Program-made: the position numbers and the translations under genes
Part shown: in pieces, positions 46,601 through 59,187 of the stretch
Layout: each line of letters begins with the position of its first letter
How positions within the stretch are numbered: the stretch's first letter is position 1
Assembly: GCA_020726505.1 (NCBI GenBank)
Contig: JAHLEZ010000007.1
Coordinates: 186,001 to 250,000, forward strand
Direction of reading: 5' to 3'
DNA length: 64,000 nucleotides
DNA from: Leptodontidium sp. MPI-SDFR-AT-0119
Lineage: Eukaryota > Ascomycota > Leotiomycetes > Helotiales > Leptodontidiaceae
Notes under the pieces: model-generated
Told to the model about the DNA's origin: nothing
What the model saw: only the letters and a program-made list of their open reading frames with translations
Database searches by the model: none

Positions 46601-49529
46601 ATGTTTCTTTCACTGTCGTACGACTTTCAGTCATCACAAACGACGATTGCTATGGGGCCTCTATCTGGGTTGGTGCCTGAGCTGGATGTTCGAATCAAGA
46701 ACATGAAGGTGGCTGCCAGCTCTGCCATGACAACCTCCAGTCATCCACGAGATCGCCAAGAAAGTCAAGAAACACTCCAGACCGCATTCAGTATTGTTGT
46801 CTGGCACTGCCTGAAGCCTTCGTTTGTAGCACTTGGGATGTTCTATCTTGATCTCTTGATAGGCACCCCTCTACATTGGAAGCATGTCAGTGTCTTGCCT
46901 ACCTTTCTTTTGGGACTTGCTGCCGCAGGCAAACAACGTCCGGCAGCTGCGGTCATTATGGTGTCGCTGTTCTCTATGCTTCCTTGGATTTCAGGGAGTT
47001 TTACCAGAATAGTGGGGGCATATCTATGTTCTGATACCTTTATCGCCCCGCTAATCTGGTACACCTACGAAGACATCTCCGATCACACCGAGATCCGATG
47101 GGTCATGATTGGCTGTGCTTTAGATGTCGTGTACCTGGGAACAGTGGCCGTCACATTTATATTCCACCCCGTGCTTGTTGTTCCTGGGTCGTTTGCTTGC
47201 TGGATCGGGATTCTCATCTTGTCAGCGGTGGCGTACGACCCTGGTTGGGTCATGTCGTTGGCTCAAGCGGCACCTGAATTGCAAACACCAGGCATGCCAT
47301 TGGAAAGTATCCCGAGATACATGCTCCAGATCTTCATGTTTCGGTTGAATCGTGTTGTACGATACTGTGGGAAGAAATATCGAATTCTCACTCAGAAGGA
47401 CAGGATCAAAGTCTCCCGACAACAGTCGTCAAGGGACCAGTATACCTACTCGTCACTTCATAATGAAATTCCGATGTACAAGCGCAATATTCGACTACTC
47501 CGAATCCTGAAAGGTGGACCAGCAGACGAGGTGACGTGCCGGCTAGTGGTTGTGTCGCTTGATGATCCCGGAGAATTTGAGGCAATCTCCTATGTCTGGG
47601 GAAACCCCTCGAAAAAGAAACGGATTGTAGTGGATGGTCTTGACTTGAACATCACCAAGACTGCATACGATATCATTCACAGACGACGATCTATATTTGA
47701 GGATCGATTCATATGGATTGACCAGGTGTGTATTAATCAGGAGGCAGGCGATGGGAATCTGGAGAAGCAGTATCAGGTCCAGATGATGAAAGAAATATAT
47801 AAAGGGGCCAAAAGAGTGATGGCATTCTTAAGATGGGAAGATCCCGTGGTCGAGATAGGCAAACCTACCCCTCGGCCAAATGCTTATTTGGTTCAGTCCC
47901 ATTTCGCAGAGTTGTTCTATCGGCATCAAATTCTAGGACATGACCCCGCGACTTTCAAAGCTGTTTACCAGGCCGAATCGAAAGCAGAACAATGGGATGC
48001 GCTTGTTGCATTCTTCTCAAATCCGTGGTTTCGCCGGGTGTGGATCATTCAAGAGGCGGTTTTTGCGAAAGATCTGATATTTTTCTATGGCGATATCTGT
48101 TTAGATTGTATGTTAAAGGTTCTAACCGAATATTTTCTTGACTCTGACAGCATATTTTTCTCCAAAAAGAAAATACAGCATCCCGTTTTAGCACTGCTGA
48201 CTTCCTCGCCACCTAGGGAAATCTGTGGCTCGCGCAGTTAATGTAATCTATGATCAGAATCTGCTGCAAAGATTTCAGTCCTCAGATCCATACACCCAAA
48301 GCACGCTTCGAGCCAAGTACAATGAGGGCTTGCATAATGTCGATTCCATACTTGATTTCCGTGGAGACATCAACTATCAACAAGCCTTTACTCTTGAGCA
48401 TACTCTGGAAATGTGTATTCATGCCGGGTCCACGGATCCTCGTGACAAGATCTATGCTCTGCTTGGAATGACTGTTGATGCCTCTGAAGACCGGATTCGG
48501 CCAGTATATGGCCCAGAAGTTACACCCCGCATGGTCTATACCAAAGCGATGAAATTGATTCTTTCTCAAAGCATGACGAAGCAGGACGGCAATCAACTAC
48601 ACGCTCTCACAACCGCAGGAATTGGATTCGATCGGAATATTCAAGAGCTCCCCTCCTGGGTGCCAGACTGGAGTCGGACAACTCAAACTAAATTCCTCGA
48701 TCCTGGTTACTTCGCTGGTACCGGATATCCAGCCTTCATAGAGTTCCCCGCAGCGAACGAGTCGACACTTCTTCTCAGTGGCTTTTGTTTTGACAGAATG
48801 AAGAGATTGTCTGAGCCACTAGATATCCGACCAGATTTGGAGATAGCAACTGACGATGTCTATCTACGGGAGTGGTACCAAACGACAGAAGCCCTTGCCA
48901 TGTCCATGGTTGAGGATCCATACCCCTTCACCCGAGAGCCAATACTAGAAGCCTTTGTTCGTGCAGTCCTCGGTGATCGCAGTTCATGGGGTGCAAATTC
49001 ACGTCCAACGACGGAACAATGTCTCAGTGACTACAAAGCCTTCTTCCGGCTCCACGATATGAAAAAACAGCTTCTCGCAAATATCGAACTTGGAGATACT
49101 AATGATTCATCAGAAGAGTTCAGTCGTGAGCTGATCGATGTGGTTGAGAGGAACAGCAGGTTCGGTACTTTCGCTGGCCAGTGTTTGCTCAGGAAGAGGT
49201 TTTGCATCTCGGTTGAAGGACGCATGGCTTCTGTTCCGCTTCATTCCAAAGAGGGAGATTTATTGTAGGTACTTAGGGAGGCCACGTTTTCTATTTCGCA
49301 AAGTCTTGATGCCATCTGGAGATGTGCCTTGTGCACTTCTCCAAACTCCTCTACTGTGGCTATCGCTGACTCACCGACAACTAGGTGCATCATCAATGGA
49401 GCAAGAGCACCCTATGTAATGCGAGAAGATAAGGATGGAAATTACAAGCTTGTTGGTTGCTGTTATGTGCATGGGTCTATGAATGGAGAGACGCCAACTG
49501 GAACGATGCAGAGGTTTTCGATTGTTTGA
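46601..49529 (+). CDS. HET-domain protein with N-terminal membrane region
   Basis: Three exons (46601-48107, 48217-49264, 49385-49529) join to 899 residues; a second in-frame ATG at 46652 could be the true start. Residues 50-240 hold about five hydrophobic helices (for example PSFVALGMFYLDLLIG, VSVLPTFLLGLAAAG, VMIGCALDVVYLGTVAVTFI, SFACWIGILILSAVAY). The HET domain follows at about 325-480 with FEAISYVWGNPSKKKRIVVD, FIWIDQVCINQEAGDGN, and NPWFRRVWIIQEAVFAKDLI. The downstream HET-associated parts are present: DPRDKIYALLGM, LPSWVPDWS, and the C-terminal APYVMREDKDGNYKLVGCCY followed by YVHGSMNGE. HET proteins trigger cell death after fusion of unlike strains. The first intron (109 nt, donor GTATGT) is supported by restoration of DICLDWKSVARAV. 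Membrane helices upstream of a HET domain are less common than the free-standing form. Confidence 0.88.
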
Positions 49530-49797
49530 TTGTCAAGCCGAAAACATTCAGTGGCTCGCTTCTGCAAATCCCCTCCGTCGGATAGCTGAGGACATAGTTC
49601 AGATAATTGTATCGATTCCATGAGTGAACGACAAGGCAGAAAGTCATATCTTTCAAGTTTTTCATATCATTTTTTCTCGAATTTTAAGACTGCTAACGGA
49701 TATCTGGTATGCCTGATTCTGCTCCTGTCTACCCTTGAGTAGGGTTCTGTACTTTTTACGGTACATCATCACGCTCTCCTAACTTCTCACTTTCTCA
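49530..49797. other. Convergent spacer
   Basis: 3' regions of the HET gene and of the DJ-1-like gene meet here; nothing else was seen. Confidence 0.5.
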
Positions 49798-50572
49798 TCA
49801 AACAACCATTTCAGCCCTCAATGTTCTCTTTCCTTCAATGTCCCTTGGCTCGAAGTCCAGACTTTCCAGTCCGAGTTTCGAAATCCCTGCTGCATAATTC
49901 TTCGCAACCCACTAAATGATTTGGAGTCAGTCCAGGAATCCAAACTCAGTGTGAAGGTTTGGGGGAAGGTGCATGTACTAGCCCAATAGGGGGGAAAAGA
50001 CTGCGAATGTCACTTACGTGCGCGAACATGTCCATGCCAGCACAAGCCCCACCAGCAGTCCAAAACTGTCCGTCCTCAACCCACTGATCTTTTACCCAAT
50101 TGACCTGCGGTCTCATTTGCTTCGCAAGTTCCAGCGCCATGTGGTTCGTTGTAGCTTTCCTACCATCCAGAACACCCGAGGATGAGATAGCCAACGCCCC
50201 GGTACAAGTAGTGAAGATTCCTTTTCCAGCAGCAACATGCTTACGCAAGAATTCTGCGAACCGTTCGTCGAGTTTGAACGTCATTGGGTCTGGGCCTCCG
50301 ATCAACAGATAATCCAAAGGAGGGCAGGCATCGACAGTAGTGGTAGGGGTGAGACTAATGTTGGCTGTCATCAAGACAGGGTCCATTGTTGTGTTGATAT
50401 GATGGAAAACTATGTCGATAGCTTTTTCGGTCAAGCCTTCCATGCGGGGAAAACCAGCTGTTTCGTAGGAACTGATGAGGGCTTTGGATGATGAAGAGAG
50501 AATGTCGAGAGGTCCGGCGACGTCGAGCATCTGGTAGGGGATCATCAGAATTCCGAATTGAATGGGAGCCAT
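49798..50572 (-). CDS. DJ-1/PfpI-family protein
   Basis: Two exons (50018-50572, 49798-49911), phase 0, encode 222 residues. The Rossmann-like start IQFGILMIPYQMLDVAGPLD carries the conserved DVAGP. The nucleophile elbow is GIFTTCTGALAISSSGVLDG, with Cys at the turn, followed by RKATTNHMALELAKQM. Near the end are FWTAGGACAGMDMFAHWVAK and FEPRDIEG; the second exon supplies WVAKNYAAGISKLGLESLDF, which fits family length. Reading past the donor GTAAGT instead would give an unrelated tail. The family includes glyoxalases, amidases and isonitrile hydratases. Fungal members of this form lie near detoxification or secondary-metabolism genes, but the substrate cannot be deduced. The neighbour to the right, a CoA ligase, is divergently transcribed. 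Confidence 0.86.
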
Positions 50573-51552
50573 TTTTGAACTGTGTGCGAGGAGCTTGTTT
50601 ACACCGAACTAGGACGAGACTCCGAAGTGAGACTTGGGTGGAGGTAGACTAGAAGGTAGACTGGAAGTTATTGCAGCTACTTTCTTCCATGGTGGCGACC
50701 TCCTTCTTATACATATTTCGTGAGGATCTGTGAGACTTCGATTCGGTGGAATTTTCCAATAGAATTCCAGGCTCTGTTGAAGGTTTGTGTGTCTGGCCAA
50801 GAGTACCCGGATATACCACTCGGGGTTGTGAAAAACGGGCTCGCCTATTAGTCCAAGGGCGGGATGTCTCATCCCCTCGCGGATGTCCAAACTTGATGGA
50901 CATCCGGGTGCGAGGTCGCACATTGTAAGCACCTCAAATCTTCTCTTCATCACTTCTATCTATTCATGAGCAGATGCTGGTGTGTCAACGTGACCGAAGC
51001 TTCAGGTTTCTTCCTCCAAGTCAGTTGCATATTTTCTCTCGCAGCTGGAAGGTATCGCATCCATGGCTTGGTCTGCAATTAAGCATCGGTAAACCTTGGG
51101 CGAAGGGAATACGCTAAAATAAAGCGATCCTCGCCGATCCTCGACCTGGCCGAGTTGAGATAGCTTCATTCTTTACCCCCGCACACGTGATTCTCCGATT
51201 CCTGGAGCCAAACTCTAATCCGCTTGGTTCTATATGACAGCCTAATGAATTTGATAATAAAAGAAGGCAAATATTTATATCAGCTTTCCTTAGAAGTTAA
51301 ATTTTTTTTGCAGTCCTCCGGAGGAAGCTGCAGAAATCAATAGCTCGGTTAAAACTTCGGCTCCTGGAAATCATCCCCGCCCCATGTCTGAACCTACAAT
51401 CCCCAACCCCGCATCAAACTTCACGGCAGTTTTATAGTTTACCGCCGGCCGGCAACCTCGGGTACGGACAACTGTAAAGATGGAAGTATTTCTATTTCAA
51501 GCTCACTTGATGTCTTCTTCAAACCTCATTACTTATTTTGACGAACCAGAAG
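50573..51552. other. Divergent promoter region, DJ-1-like and CoA ligase genes
   Basis: A 980-bp spacer between two start codons. It contains an open minus-strand frame at 50609-50953 without a domain, and an AT-rich tract at about 51250-51310. Co-regulation of the two genes from here is possible but not shown. Confidence 0.5.
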
Positions 51553-53330
51553 ATGCCTTTCAAATCACTTCTTCCAGATATTGACATTCCCAAGGTGGAC
51601 CTTTTGTCGTATGTATTTCCTGAAGGAACATCGCCGTCAACTGATCCATTATGGCGTGATACGAAAGATCCCAATAACTCGATATCGCCAGCTCAATTGT
51701 TGCAATGGATCAAGAGATTAGCTGTCGGGCTGAGGAACGCAGGGGTGAAGAAGGGGGAAGTTGTCATGATTTATACACCCAATCACATATACGTCCCAGT
51801 TGCATATCTTGGCATCTCAGGAACTGGACATGCTTTCAGTGGAGCGAACCCAATCTACACTGTGCCTGGTAGGCATAAATCTGATTGATCGATAGAGACA
51901 TTTTAGACTGACTGGCTTCACAGAAATGGCCCATCAAATCAAGAATACGGGAGCTCGCATCCTGCTTGCCTACCCAGCACTTCTGGAAACAGCCATTCAA
52001 GCTGCTAAGGAAGCAGGACTTCCAAAAGACCGGATTTTCCAATTTTCAGACAAGCCAAATCCAACGGTCGATGGTGTCAAAGATTGGCGAGAAATGCTTG
52101 GTTCTGAAGAGGAAGCAGAGAGGTATTCTTGGCCAAGGCTTTCTCCTGACGAGTCAACGACAACTGTGGCGACAATAAATTACTCCTCTGGTACTACCGG
52201 TCTTCCCAAGGGAGTGTGTGTCAGTCATTACAACATTATTTCCAATATCGAGCAGACCCTGGTCATCAAATTCCTCAACAAACCATACACTCGCGAATCA
52301 GCACCACCAGAACGATGGCTCGGGTTTCTGCCCCTCTATCACGCTTATGGACAGCTTTGGACAATCATGCTGGCCCTGAAACTAAATGTTCCCGTCTACG
52401 TGATGACTAAGTTTGTTTACGAGGACTATCTTAGAGCGATCCAAGATTTCAAGATCACGCAACTCCATGTCGCGCCTCCAATTCTCGTGATGCTGAGCAA
52501 ACGCCCGGAATCGGCGAAATATGATCTCAGCAGTGTCAATGAATGCCTCTGCGGTGCAGCACCGCTGTCAAAAGAACTCCAGAATGATGTCTCTGCCCGC
52601 TTCAAGTTTCAAATCAACCAGGGTTGGGGAATGACGGAAGTCACTACAGGAGCCATTATCGTTCCTTTTGGCGTCAATGACAATACTGGCAGTGTTGGCG
52701 AGTTGCTGCCAAATACTGAGTGTATGCTGTTGGATGATGATGGGAAGGAAGTTGGAATTAGACAGCCCGGTGAACTGTGCATCAGGGGTCCCCAGGTGTG
52801 TTTGAGGTATTGGAGAAATGAAGAAGCGACCAAAGATACAATCACTCCTGATCGTTGGTTGAAGACGGGCGATGTTGCTGTGCGTGACGAGAAAGGATAC
52901 TTTTGGATCGTGGATCGTAAGAAGGTGAGTGAGATCCCAAGTTCTGTTAACAAACAAATCTTTGCTAACCGAATCACAGGAGCTCATCAAGGTCAACAGC
53001 TTGCAAGTTTCGCCCGCCGAGCTTGAAGCCGTTCTTCTCGAGCATGAACATATCGCAGATGCAGCCGTCGTCGGTATCAATCTCCACGACGAAGAATGGC
53101 CTCGTGCCTATGTTGCCATCCAGGACTCGGCGAAGGGTAAAGTCAAGCCCGAGGATATTCAGGAGTGGATCAAGTCGCGGGTTGCAAAGCACAAGTACTT
53201 AGCTGGAGGGGTCACTTTCGTCGACGAGGTGCCTAAGCTTGCGAGCGGGAAAATTCAAAGGAAAGTAATGCGGGAGTGGGCGAAGCGAGATGCGGAGATT
53301 TTACAGAAAGAGATCAAGTCGCGATTTTGA
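51553..53330 (+). CDS. 4-coumarate:CoA ligase-like acyl-CoA synthetase (ANL superfamily)
   Basis: Three exons (51553-51868, 51924-52924, 52980-53330) encode 555 residues. The AMP-binding P-loop motif YSSGTTGLPKGV is at about 191-202. GFLPLYHAYGQLWTIMLALK, the adenine-binding INQGWGMTEVT, GELCIRGP, WLKTGDVAVRDEKGYFWIVD and the hinge DRKKELIKVNSLQVSPAELE follow. The catalytic lysine sits in ASGKIQRKVMREW. These are the blocks in order for adenylate-forming CoA ligases of the 4CL-like class, which activate an aromatic or fatty carboxylic acid with ATP and load it onto CoA. The C terminus KSRF is at best a weak peroxisomal signal. The start is the ATG at 51553. Introns are 55 nt each. A Zn2Cys6 regulator gene lies convergently downstream and a DJ-1-like gene upstream. 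Confidence 0.92.
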
Positions 53331-54604
53331 GGGAGTGGGGCTGGAATCACAGAAAAATTTGCAATTTGCTTGTATGTTAGATTATATCTCCGTGGTTCAA
53401 TTGCTTTAATCCATCATTGGGCTGTTATAGGCCAGATATTTGTTATCTCAAGTCGTTGCGGATGTGCTCCTTGAGAATCTTGGTCTCGCTTAACAATGCT
53501 AATTCAGGAGGTTTTGTTTGATTTCCCAACGCAAGCAAAAATAGAACAATGCTCACGATTAACATTAAGAACTACCCTATTTGGATTGAAAACTTTTCGC
53601 GAAGCCACGGCGCGGCAATTTGTGCTTATATCGGAATTTGTGGATGCCTGCGTCCACCCAGGTAGGTAGGCAGCAGCCAAGCCATGACTCCCATCCTCAA
53701 TGACTCCCTCATTCAGTCATTCATTCTGTGAATCACCAAGGAGTCATCCCCTTCATAGATCCCACTCCAGAAAGCATAAATACTTCCCTCCCCCTTCGAA
53801 TCAATCCTCTTTCTTCCCCATCCTAGTGCAAGGGCTTTACGCATCGCAGTGAGGAGATCATCCGAGCGTGTGTTATTGCTGATTGAAAACTATTTCGACC
53901 TTCTTCTACCGGGCTTCGTACCTGGTAGAGAATTTTTGGAACACACTGTCTCGTGAATGAGATGTCTTGAGAATTTCTTCGTTGCGAGTTCGCTGGAGGG
54001 CGGACCGTGAGGGAGATTTATGAAGGGTTAGGGTTGAGGCTCGTTGGGGTAGTACAGGAAGGAGAGGGTATCCAGAGGGAAGATAGTTCGAGACGATAGA
54101 ATTGAAGTGCCGTGGATGGGCGACCGGTGACGATGAGGAGTCTTCGAAAGAAAACTCTTATGCTGTTGCAAGGTGGCGAGGTAGTAAAGGTTCTGGTCAA
54201 GAGACCAAACAGTATACCAGTTGAAGGAGTGGACTCATGAACTGGGATTCGAAACTTTGTAGGTATGAAAGGTGTATGTGTGTATGTAGAGAAAACATTA
54301 AACAAATTTTCTGTGTTTGACAAGTTGCGGATTCGGATGAAGGCGAGCATTGTGAGGAATTTCTATAAGTGAGGCAGATCAGAAATCGATTAAATTGCTA
54401 ACAATGGACTCGAATAGGGCTTGGAGTGTGAATGGCCTGAAAATAAAAACTATAGGGAAGATGTGCCGATAAGTAACTATTGCTGGTTAAGGAGCTCGGT
54501 CCTTGTATCTATTGCTGTGCCCGAACAGGCTCGGCTCCTGATCCCACTTCGAGCTTTGCATGTATGGTACATTCCAAGCACCCACTCCAAGAACGCCAAT
54601 CGTT
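53331..54604. other. Convergent spacer with one unresolved small frame
   Basis: Holds 3' UTRs of the CoA ligase (+) and of the regulator (-). A 110-codon minus-strand frame at 54018-54350 (MLAFIRIRNLSNTENLFNVF onward) has no recognised domain and may be chance. A GGTAGGTAGGCAG tract lies at about 53661. Confidence 0.4.
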
Positions 54605-56386
54605 TTACCACATGACATCTATTTTTTCGCGAATCCGTTTCCTTAGCCCAAATTCCCCTGCTCTGGGAAGACGTGAGAAAGTTAACTTCCCCTTCCTCGA
54701 AACCAGTTCAAACGTGACGCCCTCAGCTTTAATCCTAGCTTCCTCCGGGATGACCATATCCTGTACGCCCATTTCTTCAATGCGGATGATTGCTTCCGCC
54801 CCTTTTGCAACGAATGCACTATGCCATCTCCCCTCTCTGCTCGGGGACTCTAACATCAGCCGGACAGCTTTCCATCGAGTGGCACTGTCGCGACACTTGG
54901 TAGCTACAACCCATAAAAACCCGACAACTCCAGTATCAAAGGTAAACACGGGCCGATGAGACGTTGGACTTTTCTGCTCAATAAGGATCTCTTGTGATAG
55001 TTCGACAATTTCTCGAAACAGTGGCGTGAAATTGTCGTATTGGAGTTCGTCGTCCCACTGTGCGCATGTGAGTGCAATCAGGTTGATGTGATGGTGGGCC
55101 TGGAGATAGGCCGCCTCCGCACGAAAATGGGCATCATTAGAAATGCGAGAGCGGTTGAAAAGTGGTTGAAATGATGTATACCACTTGAAAAGTTGGTCTA
55201 GGCCATGCTGTGGGTATAGTCTCTCACGGCGGACTCTTGCAAAGACTAAGTCTACTTGGCAAGCCTCTTCCTCTTCACAGTCTTCATTCTCGGTGCTTGG
55301 AGTGTGCGACATAGCTCTCGTTCGCAGGCCTCCTCCCAGTCCAGATTTTCTGCTCGAAGACATTCCCATGGATTGAGAAATAATCTTCACTGTCCTCTTC
55401 CAGGCTTTTCGCGCTTCCGTGCAGGATTCGAAAACGTCAGGTAGAGTTTCGTATAGTTCCTCTTCGAGATTGTCCTGGACTTCGAACAGGGATTCTAAAG
55501 CGAATGGTCTCACCGTTCGATTAAACCTCCTGAAAATATCACCTAGTGAGTCCTCGAAGGTCTCTGGCCGGCCGGCTGTACCCTGTTGTGTGGGGCCATG
55601 CTTCTGCTCATTGAGCAGTCCCAAGCCAGATGTGGCATGTGCGAGTGCAGTAATATGGTTCCCTTCGAACAGCTCAAAACATACAACCAAAATGCAGCAA
55701 ATGAGTGTCGTCCGTAGATCGTACTGGCCTTTCTCTATGTCTCTTCTCATTTGACCAATCGCACAACCATACTTTTGCAATGCAAATTGATGTCGGTCGG
55801 CATTTTTCTGGACCCTTCCTCCAACTAATCCAAAAAGCCGTTCCTCCTCGCTTGCCCGCTTAGAGTCCAATGTGCAACTGAGAGCGCCGATGGCAAGTAC
55901 CGCATTCCGGATCGATCCTTGATACTCGCACGCTTGCAGAACAATACGGTCCCATAGCTCCCAGGGTCCAGTACCCGCAAGCTCAAACATGCTTCTCTCG
56001 TGGAATGTTTGAAAACTCAGAAACTCCTGCTGATTTTTGAACCCGAAATTGGAAAGATTCCGCTCCAGAGATGGCGCCAGGGAAGAGGTCTTCGGCACCA
56101 AATCTTTCAAGTCCCTTCGAGCCAGCCCTCTTGGTTGGACATGAGCAGGCTTGGGTTTCGGATAGCCATCGCACTGAAAGCCCATTTTCACACACCTTAA
56201 ACATGCTGGCCTAGTCTCATCGCACTTGAGGTGACGAGCTCTGGAAATTTGTTAGGCACGCCCGGACCATTGTTCGTGAATTTGAAAATCCTGTAAGGCG
56301 CTGACTGACCTGCAAGTACGGCATCCTGACCTGACTTTTGGTTTCCAAGCTTTGATCCTAGGCCTGTCTGCTGCTTTCCCAGGCAT
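54605..56386 (-). CDS. Zn2Cys6 transcription factor (DUF3468-type)
   Basis: Two exons (56310-56386, 54605-56240) encode 570 residues. The 69-nt intron splits the zinc cluster: exon 1 ends in VRSGCRTCR and exon 2 continues ARHLKCDETRPACLRC and VKMGFQC, so the full C-x2-C-x6-C-x6-C-x2-C-x6-C cluster appears only after splicing. The body shows the fungal TF domain layout: FLSFQTFHERSMFELAG, WDRIVLQACEYQGSIRNAVL, AIGALS, QYDLRTTLICCILVVCFELF and EGNHITALAHATSGLGLLNE. The C-terminal part contains YLQAHHHINLIALTCAQWDD and ends in a basic stretch. It is a nuclear regulator. Its closest neighbours are the CoA ligase gene, convergent, and another zinc-cluster regulator, divergent. Targets are unknown. 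Confidence 0.92.
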
Positions 56387-57044
56387 TGTTCTATTAGCCC
56401 CGAGTCTCCCAGCAGCAATCAGTTTTAGAGGCTGGAAATGTCGAAGAAATGTTTCTTTGAAAGTGAGTCGACACAAGATTTGAGATATGGATGAATGCTT
56501 TGAGACCTTGGCGGCTGCTTACATTACTGTGTTCAAGCATACATCACGTCAGCATACATGGAGGGGTACGTGTACTCTAATTTCATCGAATGGTCGGTAC
56601 GAGTAGTTGTCGCAGCTGCGCCACATCTGACGAATTGACCCGAAACTGTGAAGTGAGGCTCGGACACGAAAGCGGTTAAAAGATACGCTGTATGCTACAC
56701 ATCCTGGTGCCTCGGGGATATGCGTGTTCTTTGCAATAATGTATGCCCCGAGTCCCGTGACTCGGAAGCGTCCGTAACAAGGTAAAGTACTGACTCTCTT
56801 AATACAGTAAGTCTGGACGTAAATTAAAGTTAAAGTTAAGGTTAAAGTTGAATCTGTCGTCGAATCCAGGCAGGGACTCGGAGGGGGCTTTTGGTGAAGC
56901 CACCCAGTCACATCACGAGCTCACCGTGCCTCCACCCCGCTCACCCCGCCTTTTATCAACTTTCACTTCTCCTTACGCGACGATGTTCTTGCATAACCAG
57001 CCTGCTCGCTCAATCATACAAACCAAGTATGATATGATGACGAC
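56387..57044. other. Divergent promoter region of two zinc-cluster regulators
   Basis: A 658-bp spacer separates two divergently transcribed Zn2Cys6 genes. It contains AAAGTTAAAGTTAAGGTTAAAG direct repeats (about 56827-56848) near the right-hand gene. No other signal was recognised. Confidence 0.5.
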
Positions 57045-59187
57045 ATGGCCTCACCCAGAGCTGAGAACAACAACAGCCGCCTGCGTCAAAATCCGGAGCC
57101 GCCGCCGCCGTCGAAGGGTCGTCGCCAGACTCATCAAGCGTGCGATAGATGTCGAGAGAGGAAAGTAAGGTGCGATTCAGCCGCCGCGGCGTCAGATGCC
57201 TCTCCCTCTTCATCTCCATCCAGCGTCCAGTCGGCGACGGGGAGGAGTGCAACAGTCACGTCGCAGTGTTCCCCATGTCGGAGGTGCTCAGTCCTTCAAC
57301 TACCTTGTACCTTTCTTCTACCAGTCAAGGCACGTGGTCCCGTAAAGTAAGACAGACCGATTTCCCCTGTGCTTCGATTCGGACTAGACTCTGCTCACGG
57401 CATATATATCTAGGGGTTCATTAAGACGAGTCCAGAAGGTGGCGGCGAGGACTGAAATCGCATCATCACCCAAGGCTGGCACCACCACGCTTCCCGACAC
57501 CACTCACTTGTTCTCGGAAAGTCCATCATCACATTGGGTTCCCCCAAATGATCGGCCCTCTTCACGCAGCCGCGACAGCACTGGTGGTAATGGCACTGGC
57601 ACTGGTGATGGCGACGCTTTCAGTTCTCTCTACAACCGCCAAATGACCTCCCCGTCATCAATCTGCACTGACAAGCAAGGCAACCGTTCTAACGCTGCCA
57701 ACGACACGCTTGGTCACGCCAGTTTTATCCATAAGTATCCGACCGACAGCCTTTGCGACCGGTCTTTGTTTCTCACGATACTAGAGGACTATCTCGAGCT
57801 GCTATATCCTTCGATCCCCGTAGTCCACCGACCCTCATTTCACCGTGACGTTTCGAAAGGTCGAGACTTGTCCGATAATGACTTTCTCGGACTGACGATC
57901 AGTATATGTGCGGTCCTGATAGCCACAATGCCGCGCAAATTCCAGGAATATCAATTGAGCCAAACACCACTGACGTTCCAGACTCGGACTGATATGGTGC
58001 ATCGTTGTCGGGAGATAATCACGAGCTTACAGGAGCCGGACCATTACGATGTCATCTCTCTCAACAAATGGGCAATACCTTATTTGCTCTCTGTTGCATA
58101 TTTTCAGATTGGCCAGTACAACCGTGCAAGAATGTTAGAAGTGGAGGCGGTTCAACTAGCACGTCTTCTGGAGCTGCACAACCCCCTGAGTCACATTGGA
58201 TTAAGTTGTATTGAAACTCAGCTGCGGAAAAAAGCGTTTTGGCTAACGTTCTACACTTTTGTGTGAGATTTTCTTGCCACCAACAGTATTCACTACTAAT
58301 TCAAAGTATCCAGACATTCAAAGTTGGTGAGAAAGGAAAGGCTGGCATTCATTGACGAAACTAGTCTACAGACCACCACTCTGCACAAGTTGCTACCAGT
58401 GGAAGTAGACGATGAAATGATCCTTGCCGATTGCATCCTTCCCCAACCTCAGGCCAGTCTATCGCTTGCGACAGCCTTCAATCTCCATTCTCTTACTTTC
58501 TGGGCAGCTATTACGTCAACCAGACCTCCAGGAAACATAGGAGAGAATGCGTCTGCAGCCTCTATATTGTCCATGAGTCCAGCGTCGCGTATTACATATT
58601 GGACACGTCGCTTGGAGGAGCTGAGGTATGTCCTCGATGGCGTCGCACCACAGCTTCGCCCTTGGAAGATGGCCAGCGTAGGCGAGTCCAATCTTGAACA
58701 GCCACTGGAATCGACAGGCGAGGGACTGAAAAGTGTGCAACTAGAGTCATTGCGTGCGGATCTACATGTGACTCATCTGTGGCTCCAGAGTATCATCATT
58801 GAAGAGATTGCAGCGCTGAAGAAATCTTTATCCGTCGTACTAGACCCTGACCAGTTAAGAACCCTTTGGAATGAGCGGCAGGATATTTGTCATCGCATGT
58901 TACATGTTCTGCATGGTATATCTATCTCCCGACTTGAGCCGAATGGCAACCACCTGGTGAGTTGCAACATAGATCATGTACAGCGATTTCAACGCTAACT
59001 GAGGCAGACACATAAAATACGTGACGTTGCCGTTACTTTACTGGGCTCACCATTCGAATCGACGAACCCAATAACCAAGCGAGCAAACGAGTACTTGCAA
59101 GAATTTATACACATCCTGTCGTGTTTGGACGACAGTGATAGTATGTCTACGGTGAATATGCAGACGTGGATTGTTGTCGAGTCATGA
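57045..59187 (+). CDS. Zn2Cys6 transcription factor with extended zinc-cluster loop
   Basis: Four exons (57045-57346, 57414-58262, 58314-58956, 59008-59187) join to 657 residues. The zinc cluster begins at about residue 33 (ACDRCRERKVRC), but the third and fourth cysteines are separated by about 34 residues rich in Ser and Ala, before SPCRRC and SVLQLPC. The usual spacing here is about 5-9. A basic linker (KGSLRRVQK) follows the cluster, as usual. The fungal TF domain contains FLTILEDYLELLYPSIPVVH with RPSFHRDVSKG, the FQIGQYNRARMLEVEAVQLA helix, LSCIETQLRKKAFWLTFYTF, and the C-terminal region to STVNMQTWIVVES. It sits 1.4 kb from a sugar transporter gene and 4.2 kb from a GH78 gene, so control of sugar or glycoside use is a reasonable guess but not shown. 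Confidence 0.88.
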
